This document shows positions 38,001 to 48,563 of a stretch of DNA of 64,000 nucleotides, piece by piece. The notes beneath the pieces are model-generated. The model saw only the letters and a list, made by a program, of their open reading frames with translations, did no database searches and was not told the origin of the DNA. Source of the DNA: Jackrogersella multiformis (taxonomy: Eukaryota; Ascomycota; Sordariomycetes; Xylariales; Hypoxylaceae); NCBI GenBank assembly GCA_902806575.1, contig CADCXD010000004.1, positions 2,294,001 through 2,358,000 on the forward strand. The letters run 5' to 3'. The stretch's first letter is position 1. Every line of letters starts with the position of its first letter. The position numbers were made by a program, and so were the translations under genes.

Positions 38001-38853
38001 TCCTGTAGAACTCGTTCAACGGCCGATGACAGCTCATCGATCTATTCAGATAGACACTCGGACTCCGCCTCCAAGATTGCATAACTCGTCGACCCCGGAA
38101 TCATTTGCGCGAGCGCACGAGCATATGATCCGTCGGCAACAGCTGGAGGATGACGAACAAGCGAAACGTGAGAGGTTCTTAACGTGTCATAGAGAAGATA
38201 CCGCTGCGTACATTCATTATCTTCCTTCACTCGAAGACGAGCCTTCTTTAGAGCATACCCGACCGCCATCGAGACTGGATACCGGTACTGCTGCCACTTC
38301 GGCTTCGGCATCCACGGGTACCATCATGACACCGCTGACTAGCCCAAGCGAATCAACAAGCCCAATCTGTCTTGGAACCCTGGCAGGCCAAGGTGACGAC
38401 TCGCAGATATTTCGCTCTGATCCATCGCTGCCAGCGTTGCTCAGTGGTGCTAGCTCGGTGTCTGCCGATGCCGAAGGCGAATTCCTTCTCAAGCCAGGCT
38501 CTCTTGATCGGCCTTCCCTTATCGACACCACTGATTCTTTAACTCCACCGGCTCTTATGAAAGAACCGATATCGGGTTTCCCCCTCGATGAGGATGAGCA
38601 ATACCAAACGCTATTGCTTCCTCGGCCACAACGTCCCTTGACCACCGCTTCACTTCTGACAACGAGAGCTATCGACGACGACGATGGAAGCGACAGCGAT
38701 GAAGGTCTCGTCATGAAACCTAAGAAGCGTAATCCTGTTAAGGAGAATGCTAGCTCGCCACTCGGCAGGACAATGTCGAACGCAAAGAGACGAGATACAC
38801 AAACAAGCATTGGTAGCACGGAGACGGCCAAGAAGGTGCCAATGCAAAGCTGA
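34971..38853 (+). CDS. CaMKK/Ssp1-like serine/threonine kinase
   Basis: Exons 34971-35224 and 35397-38853, intron 35225-35396 (GTAAGT donor, CTAACTAA branch, TAG acceptor); 1236 residues. The junction gives RVRE-THKALVDMD, the conserved run-in to this kinase family. Glycine loop GRGVHGKV (about 110), VAIKII lysine, a long insert (about 190-395) rich in Ser/Arg, then HRDIKPAN (about 435), DFGVSYFG (about 456), GTPAFFAPE and HPWV near 623. Fungal orthologues (fission yeast Ssp1, Aspergillus CmkC, budding yeast Sak1/Tos3/Elm1) phosphorylate AMPK- and CaMK-type kinases in energy, stress and polarity control. About 600 C-terminal residues are Ser/Pro-rich, disordered and presumably phospho-regulated. 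The frame also stays open through the intron back to 35266, but those codons are not conserved-looking. Confidence 0.92.
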
Positions 38854-39975
38854 TAGAGGGATCTATTTTTTACCTATGCGATGAGGCCACGAATCGACCT
38901 TGCCAGGTTGATTATTGACGATTTATTTTTCTCCATATATGATATATCTTGGAATGTATCGAATTAGAATGACTAGGACCCGGGCGACGAAACCTGTCTA
39001 CATCACTTTTAGGTCACCTTCCTGTAAAGATTGCCAGCAGGATGTAGTAGACAACATATGGGTTGCTTGACCTCCAAATCAATCTTGCGAATTATACGCA
39101 AGTACTGCGATTGAAGCCTCTGGCTAGCTATAAGCAACCGTGTTGAGGTTCCCGAATCGTCATCCCGACACTAAGAGTTGATTTATTTTATTATGAAGGA
39201 TTAATCACCTCTCTTGTTTGAGAGAAAGTGTATAACATGAAAATTACGTTAGTTTGGGATGATGGAGTTTAATGGCGATCTGGATGGTATTGAGCACGAT
39301 GAGATGATGACGGGACGAGACATGAACATGCACAGCGGTGTCTATGTTGGGCTTCTTGTTCATTTCCCAAGGTAGCTTTTTTTTGCGAGATGTGGATTTA
39401 TCCTCCCGACCAAAAAAAAAAACGAAGAGATGAATCACATAACCGGGGGACCGAAGTCCTTTTAACGATCGGAAATGATTCAAGCTCTTCAGTCACTACT
39501 CCCTTGGCGTGCTCCCACCCATCTTAGCTTCCTACTATCAGACATGGAGAAGGATTTTGGATATTTTAAGTTTCCTAAAGTCGGGACAAATCTCATGGTG
39601 TGGCCCTTTTTTGGTAGCGACCAAACGAACCTCAAAAGGGGTTCTGAACAGAAAGGAACGGAATCATATTCTGGGACGGTGGTAATCTGTTTTGAGCGTG
39701 CTGATAGACCATAATTTGATATGCATCCCTACGGAGTTCCCATGGGCATCTTTTCACTACAAAATATCATCGTTTCAATAAATCATGAAAGTGCCATCGT
39801 TGTCGTGAAATAACCCTTTAAATCAATGTTATATGGTATTTATATTAGTGAGGACAGGACTATAAACTTTCATATTCCCTCATACTCTCGCGACGTCGAA
39901 ATCCTTCAGAAAGGGGTGGCGGATGGATATCTACCTACTTATACCAAGTATTTATTTACTTCAACTTCCCATCCT
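38854..39975. other. Spacer between convergent genes
   Basis: About 1.1 kb between the 3' ends of the kinase and the esterase-family gene. There are poly-A/T runs near 38860-38940 and 39370-39425. No gene is seen. Confidence 0.65.
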
Positions 39976-41618
39976 CTACACCCCGAACGGGTACGTTTCC
40001 CCCACCGAGAGAGCCTCCTTCGGCTGCGCGGTCTCGAACGCGCGAACGGCACCGGTCCGGTCGAACCACACGAACGCGTCGTACTGCTCGGCGAGAACGG
40101 TCTTGATATAGTGGCTCGACCTCTCCGCGGCGGGCCGGTACACGACGCCGATGAAGCGCTGCAGCATAGGCTCGGTCCGCATCCCGCGCAGGTCCACCAC
40201 GAACGACGCGACCCCCGTGTCGTGCAGCGCCCGCTCGTAGCTGTCCGGCTGCAACGGCGAAACCGCGATCACCCGCATCGGCTCGTCCCACCCCGCGGCC
40301 GCCGCCACGGCGCCCGCGTGCGTCCCGCACCCGATCACGCCCACTTCGCTGGCTGGGAAGCCCTGCCGGCATAGCTGCCCCAGGTTCACCTCCCCGCGCT
40401 CGACCCCCGTGCAGGACCCCCGCGCGTCCCCGATATGCGAGTTGTGCGCCCAGACTACGGCTTTGGATCCGGGACGCAGCTTTAGCAGGCGCGCGAGGAC
40501 TGTGTACATGTGTCCGTCTCGCACGTTCCATGAGTAGGCCGAGCCGTGGAACACTGTGGCGGTGGGGGTTAGAGGGGCTGGGCTTGGTGGGAGAGCAACT
40601 CCAATTTTTACGTACTGGCGCGGTAGTACTGCTCGGCGTCGTGGACGACGCGCGCGTTCATCTCGGCGTCCAGGAAGGCCTCGCCGCCGGCGTCCGGGCG
40701 CGAGGCCAGCGCGAGGCGGGCCGCGAGGAGCTGCTGCAGCATCGCGAGGACGGGCGCCTCGCAGGCGGCGGTGCCGGCGTGAAATGAGGCGCACCCGTAC
40801 TCCGAGGGGTCCGAGAGCCAGGGCGTGAGGCAGGAGTACCGCTTGCGTGCTGCTGCGGCGAGGGGAGCGTCGACCTGCCGAGGGTGTGAACTTGCCTGCT
40901 TAGGTACTACTTACGTATAGACTAGAATGGGGGTGTAGCTGGACTGGGTACTGCTACTTACTCGATCGAGATACTCAATCACGGCCCGCATCGACGCGCC
41001 CATGCTGTACAGGTCGAGGCCGTTGAACGACGTCCTCTCGTGCATGGGCAGGGGCGCGTTGTGCTCCCGGAGCCAGTCTACGAATTCTTGCACTTCGGCG
41101 TTTCGCCACATCTATAGTGTATAATTAACATATCACGTATCACGGAATATTATGGAAGGATGGTAACGGCGAGGGACTTCTCATACCCATCGCGGAAAAT
41201 GGTCGAAGACGCGGATGGGGACGTCTTTCGACTGGCGGGGGTGCTGCCGGACGTAGTGATCGATGGACCGGGCGTCGGGCCAGTCGCACTCGACGGCCAC
41301 GAGGGTGAACCCGTGCTCCTCTATCAAGCGTTTCGTGATGGCGGCACGCGCTCGATAGAATTCAGATGTGCCGTGGCTTTTTTGGTCCGTCAGTACGAAG
41401 GCATGTATGTCATTGAAGGCTATAAGTCGAAAAGGGGGGCCTATGATTGGGGACTTAAAGGGGTAGTGTTGGGTAGGTAGGTATACTTGCCTCGCGTCGC
41501 CAATAAGAGCTAAGCGGGAGTTCCCAAAGTTGTCGAATTTAGCGCCGAACTGGCTGCTTTCGATCCGTGGTAACTCCTGCGCGGCATTCTTGAAGAGGTC
41601 GGACAGTTTAGCTGACAT
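39976..41618 (-). CDS. Erythromycin-esterase-family protein
   Basis: Five exons: 41618-41491, 41376-41187, 41111-40962, 40874-40616, 40553-39976 (434 residues). Phases close at every junction, for example FPRW-MWRNAE, EYLDR-VDAPL and YYRA-MFHGSAYSW. Intron 1 (41490-41377) uses a GC donor (GCAAGT) and joins IGDA-SHGTSEFY. Family hallmarks: GDASHGTSEFYRAR with a catalytic-type His, VAVECDWPDA, LREHN, GLDLYSM, then WAHNSHIGDARG, a second conserved His segment. The family (PF05139) includes bacterial macrolide esterases, but fungal and most other members have unknown substrates, so resistance should not be assumed. An in-frame ATG at 41642 would add eight residues; 41618 has the better start context (AAAATG). 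No signal peptide. Confidence 0.85.
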
Positions 41619-41730
41619 TTTCCTGCCGAGTCTGGATACCATTTACATTCAACATGTATTCGATAGTCGTGTTCTCGGCGAGGTACTCTGGCGACAGAAT
41701 CAGGAGTTCGTCGGCAGTGAGAATCGACAT
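41608..41730 (-). promoter_or_regulatory. Upstream ORF overlapping the esterase-family start
   Basis: A 40-codon ORF (ATG 41730, TAA ending at 41608) begins ADELLILSPEYLAEN after MSILT and overlaps both candidate start codons of the downstream gene in another frame. It could be an inhibitory upstream ORF. Its N-terminus also resembles the opening of fungal rhodopsin-like membrane proteins, so it may instead be a relic of another gene. Confidence 0.4.
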
Positions 41731-42657
41731 GGTAGTGTAAGGTTGAAGCTAATTGGATCTTGATATTCACGTTTTTAGATAGCGGCTTAGTGATGATCGA
41801 GATGTCTCTTAGATACTTCACTTTTCGACAAGAGCGAGAGAGCTAGCTGGCTTGTAGTGATACATACAGCGCAACTTTTTGGCAGCAGCGAGAAGGCAGA
41901 GATCCGAATTTATTCGCAACCCATTCCCACGCGAGTCCCTTTAACTTAAAGGATCTCACCACAGCGACACAATAGACAAGTACTAACACCACAAGAGGTA
42001 AGAGAAGGCTGTATTCTGTAAATCGGATTGGTTTATCTACGCCTCTCGGGAACCTGCACATGTGGTGTAACTCGTAACTCTAGACATTTGTAAAATCTAC
42101 GACGATCTGCCGTCGGGGTCGGCGAAACAAATGAAACAAAATCATCAAAGAGGGGTCGGTTATTTATAGCAAAAGCACTAGAAATGTGTTTTGCCCCTAA
42201 ACCATTGATTTAGAAAGTGTATGAAAACGGCAAGAAGTTCCAAAGGTTTGCATGAGGCTTGAAATTGATTATCATTCCCGCGATCCTACACCGTGTCTGG
42301 GTTCGTACATCGGACTGGACCGACGAGTGGGGGCGTGAAAGCCACTCACCGAGGCATCGCGGTAGTTTATTAAAAGGGTCTTTCTCTAAAGATAAGCTTA
42401 AAGCCTAGAGATATTATCCACCTAGATATTTATATCGAATCTAATGGTATTATACTTACTCTCTCTGTACAGATCTATAGCAAACAATCAGACGATATGC
42501 CAGCTTCATTAAACGGAACCTAAGGTTCCGATAACCCGTAAGTCCCCGTTAATAGGTAACCAGTTCATGGTAAGACTAAAATAACCGTTTGACCCCTTTT
42601 TATAACACATATTAATTTCATCCGAGTTTGAAGGATGGCTTTGAGGGGAAGCGCTCG
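41731..42657. other. Spacer, no supported gene
   Basis: About 0.9 kb between the upstream ORF of the esterase-family gene and the RBR gene. A 72-codon minus ORF (41843-42061) contains one hydrophobic segment, but I could not connect it to any gene model. Confidence 0.55.
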
Positions 42658-43530
42658 TTATACCCCTATTGTAATCAATAATTGCCTCCGTCTTGCCCGA
42701 GAGGTCATATCAAATGTGTTATAAGCGCTCGATCGGTTGAGATCCTCCAGCAATCCCCAGGGCGCCCGGCGGTGACCGCGCTCGTCGATTTCAGGCAACC
42801 CGTTGCATCTGCAGTTTCTCAACGACGAACCACAGATGTAACAGAACTGTCCAAGGCAACGACAACTATCAACAAGCAATTAGTGTATGAACCCAGATTT
42901 TATCGAGCATACTTACATTATTTGATAGCAGCCCCTTTCCCGCTCAATCATTGCTTGGCACCTTGGGCATCGCTTCCATCCCTTGTCGTAGGCAAGCTGT
43001 AGCAGTTTCTGAAGGTTCTCATCGAAAGGACATTCACCAACGTGTGACGGCCCTCCACAAAAGGTACATGTCAATGTTCGGCATTTATGGCAACGGGCCA
43101 CGCTCCCCCTGTGCCTGATGGGATGAATGAAAGCAGAGCAGGTCGGCCGATGGCAGTAAGTTCTTTGAGGGCTTGTAAACTCGATGACTCTGACTCGGAA
43201 CTGACGAACTAGCCTCGGCTTAAGGAGTAGCTCGTTCCCTTCAAGGGGGATTTCCTGCCGGCAGCAACGCGGAGGAAAGAGTGCTTCGTCGGTTGTTGCA
43301 TTTTGGAATAGTTGGCTTAGACATCGACGGCAGTAGTGGTGTCCGCAGGGTGCCCGTGATAGTTTGGCGATATCCCTTGTTTTCATGCACGCTGCGCACA
43401 TCTGTTTTGGATATTTGGATATAGTTAACCGTTTGCCAAGTGTAGATATGGCCTCTTCTAGGTTTTCCCACAGATGGGCGCGATTCGAGGTCCGGCCATT
43501 ATGCGAAATCCCAGTTCGACAACAGATCAT
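42658..43530 (-). CDS. RBR-type (RING1-IBR-RING2) E3 ubiquitin ligase, N-terminus uncertain
   Basis: Exons 43530-42917 and 42865-42658 (273 residues). The intron has a GTAAGT donor, ACTAAT branch and ATAG acceptor and restores GCYQI-ICRCLGQFCYICG. RING1 shows CAAC, APCGHHYC, RCL and RCCRQ. The IBR shows TYCHRPTC, VARCHKC and TFCGG. RING2 shows RCPRC, ERGC (the position of the catalytic Cys in RBR ligases) and FCYIC. RBR ligases pass ubiquitin through a RING2 thioester. The protein is short: fungal relatives usually have more sequence before RING1. The frame has a stop just upstream of ATG 43530, so either the gene is N-terminally short or an upstream exon is missed. A donor-like GTATGT near 43675 hints at the latter. 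Substrates unknown. Confidence 0.78.
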
Positions 43531-44808
43531 TTCCACGCTGGTGAAGTTGTCTTTGGGAGATTGTTAGACATTTATGTGTGTATGTTGACTGGGGCAGTTG
43601 ATGTATAGTTCTGCCTCGTATCTCTTTCCGTTCGAAATAATGGCTCAGGCAGCTTTAGTTAGGCTCTTACATACCGAGTAGATCGACACAAAAACCTTTA
43701 GATCATAAGAATAATGATGTTCGAAACGTCATTTCTATGCGGAAGTCTTGGATGGAAGTCCCAGGTGGAAGAGAATTTGCGTACATCATAATTAACCCCC
43801 AGCTAAGACGAAATTTACGCATAGCAATATTACAAAAATAAACTCGGATTGGCGTTTCGATACTAAATGAACGTTAATTTTGGTTTCATTACATTTAAGA
43901 AATTCCACAATAGATATGGTGGTTGATCCTTTCAAACAAGCTTCGTGTAGTCCTATACGGCTTCAATCAGGGTTCGAATAGCTTCATCTTTTGAATTGCA
44001 ATAGTTGAACTTTATATTGCCAATGGCTTACAATAAACCCAACACCATTTTGGATGACATTACTAAGAATTGTTATTTACCCCATCAAATTTGAGAAAAT
44101 AGTTGAATCCAGTCACTTTGAAAGCCCTCACGTCATATTCCTCGAGTTTGAATAAACTATGCTCTCTGCTCTGACAAAGTACCTAGGTACCTTTTCATTA
44201 TATTTAGAATCATACAGAGTCGCCTATAAACTGTAATATGTCGACGGTACCATCAGCCACGATCACAAACGACTTTAGGACCTTTTCCATTCTAGACTTC
44301 GACGGGGTGAAAGCCCGCCGCTCGCTCAGGATCGGTACCTTGATCTACAGGCAGGACTCGAGGTTGCGGATGATTCCCTCGCTTCTGGCATGCATGCCGC
44401 CATCGCCGCTGCCCTCGCGCAAAAATAATATCCTCAGGATAGCTGGATACCAGCGCTCGAGGATTTCCGGATCAGTGATGCGCGTATTTGTTATACGATA
44501 CTTTTCATAGTCAGGAGCATGTCCCTTTTAAGGAGTCAAAGAATCTCGGGCATATCCCGAGACATACCCTTGGTGTGTACGCTGCTCGTGCCGTCTCATG
44601 TGGGGACCACGATGTCCCGCTCCTGGCGATTCCGTTTGTAGATGATCTACGCGGGTGTATGATGATGAAACTATTTAGCCAATATACCATGCTCTATATC
44701 ATAATCCTGTTTCACGTGATTGCAATTAACTTCAAGTTTGGGTCTCGCAGTATTTTGATATTGACATTTGCCGTAGCGCGATCTAAGGTCCTAATCTGCC
44801 ATGCGAAA
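43531..44808. other. Region with only doubtful coding traces
   Basis: Upstream of the RBR gene. Between about 44308 and 44500 the plus strand has coding-looking text in two frames (ADDSLASGMHAAIAAALAQK, then after a shift YPQDSWIPALEDFRISD). It is closed by stops and has no identifiable family, so it may be a decayed gene. The rest is AT-rich with nothing recognisable. Confidence 0.4.
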
Positions 44809-45967
44809 TCATTTCAATCCTCCTAAGCGAACACACTTGTCGATCCAGGTCTCTTTAGGCTCTTTACGTTGCTCCCAACCCCACGTCCTCCATGTGCTTT
44901 CAGTAGTGCCTGAAACTTCGGTTTGCCCAGCTACGGACGGAGCTGCCGGTGGAGGCATTCTTGCGTCAGGGGGAGCGGCAAGCCCGTCTGTTCTCTGGCC
45001 TTTGTAGAATCCGGTAAGGAGCTGGTCTACGTAAAGTGAGTTTGAACCTCTATTCGGCACTAGTGGAGCTACAGTGTTTGATTGCCTCGTCGGCGTGGGT
45101 TGTCTCGGGTTCGGATCAAAAGTAGTTGAGTTGGTTTGTCGCTTCTCGTTAATATATGCGCCGTACTGAGAAGCGTTGCCATCCTCGGCAGCGTACGCAG
45201 CCGCCATGAGGTTGTCCATAATTCTTGATTGCGTCTTTACTTCTGATCCGTAATCTTCGGTGACTGGACGTTTAGGCTCCTCCATTCTCCTGAAGCCGGA
45301 AAAAGAGGTGGGCTCAGAAAAGAGACTTCCACCAGCGCGGTTTCGACGTCGCCGGCACTTCCATATGAGGAATAGGATAGCTGCCACGATTACTACTGTT
45401 CCTGTTATATGGAAGAGCATCCGTTAGTCAGTCCTCCTAAGATATCATAGCGAAGCATCATTTCAAGTTGAGACTTACCAACTGTACCCATTGCTATGGC
45501 TGCGTCTCTATTCATGACTGGTCTACCAGTATCTGCTTCACTCGCTTGTGCTTGGACGATATCGCTGTTCTGCGATGTCGTACTTTGAGCGGCACTTGCA
45601 TCGATCGAGGAGGTCTGGGTGGCTAGAACGCTTGTAACCGAAGACAATGTTGTCGGTTGTGCTGTCGGCTGTGAAGATGCTATGTTGGTGGCTGTTGATA
45701 AAATCTCCCCTGACTGTTCCCCTGGTCGTTGCGGAGAACCACCGACCTCAGGCGGGAAGTTAGGCGATATTGGCGAGGGCGAGTCTGGTTCTCCTTCATC
45801 TTCGGACTCAGAATCAGAAGAATCCTCGGGAGCACCGGGAATATCGTCGCGAACAAATATCCTCAAGTTAGTTGCGCGAGTACGCCTTCGAAGGTAGCTT
45901 GTGCTTCTTTTTCACGATTAGCATATGATGTAAATGTGGACATGAGCACCCCATGCACCTACCTCAT
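44809..45967 (-). CDS. Single-pass membrane protein, Ser/Thr-rich exterior and basic stop-transfer
   Basis: Proposed exons: 45967-45963 (ATGAG only), 45903-45479, 45401-44809 (340 residues). The second intron is firm (GTAAGT; AACAG; MGTVG-TVVIVAAIL). The first rests on a GTAGGT donor, a GCTAATC branch and an AAG acceptor that give an in-frame start, since the frame itself has no ATG before a stop. Layout: basic start, acidic S/D/E-rich stretch, Ser/Thr/Gln-rich segment (about 50-130), one transmembrane helix TVVIVAAILFLIW (about 145-157) followed at once by KCRRRR, then a Pro/Ser-rich tail of about 180 residues. This is the architecture of fungal cell-surface or wall-sensor-like proteins, but no signal peptide is visible and no family is recognised. 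The 5' end is the weak point. Confidence 0.65.
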
Positions 45968-46942
45968 GATGAATACGCGACACTATTAGAAGCTTGAAAA
46001 TCTAGGCTTCCTCGAATATTTAGAAACGAAAAGGAAGTACGCAAGTCAACCGTTGTGAAAAGAATTCTCAAATGAGGACCTGCCGTAGATAGTGAATAGT
46101 GAGGGCGCAGCCCAATAGTCGAAGGGAAGTGATCTGAAAACTGGACGTGCCTTGTTACCGAAAGCAAAGCAGGTGAAGATATCAAGAAGAAACGGCTTCC
46201 GCAGAAGCGAGCGCTTTAAGACGAACCAAGAATTTCCCCATCTTCGTCCTAACTCTAGTGCCGAGAAAGTTTGAAACTCGTGATGTACGAGCGCCGACAA
46301 TGGGATGTTTCAACCTTCAACTACCAACGTTGATCAGCTTGGCGCCAAGGTCGACAATGACGATATCCAATTCGTTGAAATGGTGTTTTACCAACTCCAT
46401 AAGTGCTTGGAAATCTAGAAATAAGCTTAGATGACGTTCATCTGTGCGTATCCAGTTCTTTTTTTAGTATGTACCTATATAATATCGTATGCTATGATAT
46501 ACATTATATTGGATAGAGACCAAGCTAGGAGTTGGTTATTCAATCACTGGCGAGATTAGATCTCAGCACTCATCAAGCATCCCTACCTAGATACCTTTCT
46601 GCCTGGGTGCCAAGTAGGCTATGTACCGGTAGCCAATCATTTCAAATGTGGGCTATGAAACAAAACCTAAAAACATTAAGTATGAATACGAAGACATACA
46701 ATCTGTGGATCGTGCCAAGTTCCTGCGTTCTCTTGTTGACGCGAAGTCCTTTCATAATTCGTAGTGGCTCAGAAAATGCTTTAATCTTGCCCTGAGAGTT
46801 AGTTGTGAGCGCGACAGTAGCGCCAATGTGCCTATTAGGTTGGTTGGAGGTTATATCCTATCCTCCTATTCCCTCATTTACCACCACCTTGGAAGAACCT
46901 CGCGTGTGCTACGTACTTCAGTGTTAACTTGAGAATATTAGC
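45968..46942. other. Spacer, no supported gene
   Basis: About 1 kb of spacer. Short overlapping ORFs on both strands have no motif. It probably holds the promoter of the membrane-protein gene and the 3' region of the next minus-strand gene. Confidence 0.55.
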
Positions 46943-47683
46943 TTATGCCCAAGTCTCAATAAGAATCGATGCAACGGACTTACGTGATTTCCGAGGTTCA
47001 TGATAGGATCTAATGCTATCTTGCCAAATTCTCAAGCACCAGCTGCCTATCATGGCATCCATAGTCTTTCTCGTTACGGGCGTCGTGACTATCAGTTTGT
47101 GCTCTTCTCCCGTTTCGTCTTCCAGCGCGATGCGATTTCCATCAGGGCTCATCCACTCGTAGTGGTCGCGTTTCCTAAGTATCTCAAATACCATCTCGCC
47201 CTCCTTTAACGAGTCCTTCCTTGCTTTGTAACCTTTGGGGAACCCGTCCTCCTTCTCGGGTCTTATCTTCACAACCTTGAATCCTGACCGCGGAAAGGAG
47301 GCAGTCTTCAAGGCTAGGTTCCCCAGAGCATGGCGCGACATGGCATCCAGGCAATAGGGATATCCCGTAGATATGACAGGCGGCAGGTGTTTCAGCTCGA
47401 ATATGTGCTTGCTCCGGTGCGAGACCCGAGGGGTGCCGTTGGGGCTTACCCGCACATTATGAATTAGACGCTGTAGCGAGACCTGGGCAAGCTGAGCTGC
47501 ACTTGTTGAAGATGCCCGGACATCCCGAGACAGCTCATACAGCGGAGAGCCGTCGGCAGTCTGAGGGCGTATGAAGTGACCGGCTAGTATGAGGATGATA
47601 GGCTGGAGGGTTTCATCTGCATCGTTACGATTTCCTACTACATAAGGAGGAGGACTGTCATCTTCGGGCAGTAGACTCGCCAT
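46943..47683 (-). CDS. Conserved-looking protein of unknown function
   Basis: Single exon of 246 residues from an ATG in good context, with no introns needed. I do not recognise the family. Visible features: an acidic, Pro-rich start, an internal segment KHIFELKHLPPVISTGYPYCLD, a basic/acidic run in the middle (RPEKEDGFPKGYKARKDSLK) and a C-terminal half that could form beta strands (EMVFEILRKRDHYEWMSPDG, then HKLIVTTPV). There is no signal peptide or transmembrane helix. The alternation of strands and the DHYEWMSPDGNRIALE turn vaguely recall fungal tubby-like or lipid-scramblase-like barrels, which is speculation. No long competing ORF lies on the other strand. Confidence 0.6.
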   Translation of the reverse strand: MASLLPEDDSPPPYVVGNRNDADETLQPIILILAGHFIRPQTADGSPLYELSRDVRASSTSAAQLAQVSLQRLIHNVRVSPNGTPRVSHRSKHIFELKHLPPVISTGYPYCLDAMSRHALGNLALKTASFPRSGFKVVKIRPEKEDGFPKGYKARKDSLKEGEMVFEILRKRDHYEWMSPDGNRIALEDETGEEHKLIVTTPVTRKTMDAMIGSWCLRIWQDSIRSYHEPRKSRKSVASILIETWA

Positions 47684-48563
47684 TGATTTTTAGCCGATGC
47701 TGTGGATCAACTGGGTTTTGTTGATGATTGAGGCAAGAAATCACGCGGCCTCTTACCGCCGACCGAGAAGCGGAGTTTTGTTTAAAAGTTACCAAGACTT
47801 AATATTATTAAAGAGTTACCAAAACAGTTTCGCGGGGGCAGGGGGTTAACAATTGCCGGAGGTACCTAATAGTAGGTATTAGCCAAGGTGAGATGACATC
47901 ATGTATTAGAGATACTACATAATGCCTACGTACCTAGGTACCTAGGTAGGTATTTAATGCAGACAATAAGAGACTATCGATAGAACCGTAACCTATCTAG
48001 GTTAGAGGTAGGAGGTAGGCAGTGTTGTTTAATAAAAAAAAGACTATGATAAGAGTTCCGAGGTTCTTACCTAGCTCTTTACCTAGGTAATAGCAATTGA
48101 CTTTATTTGCACCTGACAGACTATTAATCTCATAACTTACTAGATTGAGTGACTACCTACCTACCTAGGTATGGGTATATGCATAACTGAACCCCGTTCG
48201 TTACTTAGGTACCTAGGTACCTACATACACTAGGTACCTAAGGTAAAGATGTGGGAACGTCCAGGGCGGTGGAGTTAAGAATTTGTTAAGAATTTGTCGA
48301 CAGAGAGTCGGAGGGTCGGATGATCGGATTTCGTGCATTTGAAATCAAATACTTACCCCCTTTAGGTCTTGATCGTTCATAACTGCCTAACTGTTGCTAT
48401 TGTCACAATTTCTTCCCTCTACTATTACTCGCCTTCATGCACGATAAGCCTAACCCAATAATTTAGAATTTAGCACCCAATGAAATGAATAGGTATAGGT
48501 AATCGCCCAGGTAATGAATTCGTTGATGCTAAGAATCCATTCATCGATGCTAAGAAAAACGCC
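47684..48563. other. Divergent promoter region with palindromic repeats
   Basis: About 880 bases between two divergent genes (unknown protein on minus, Zn2Cys6 regulator on plus). Contains dense TACCTAGGTA members at 47926-47953, 48151-48172 and 48201-48246, and no ORF of note. Confidence 0.7.
47926..48246. repeat. Cluster of TACCTAGGTA palindromes in a divergent promoter
   Basis: Three separate blocks (47926-47953, 48151-48172, 48201-48246) made of TACCTAGGTA and CTAGGTACCTA units. The spacing within blocks is 8 bases per unit, giving nested palindromes. Confidence 0.8.

Noticed and set aside
39826..40531. ORFs of 182 (plus) and 191 (minus) codons over the esterase-family last exon
   Set aside because: Shadow frames of a GC-rich exon; the called frame carries WAHNSHIGDARG and correct splicing.
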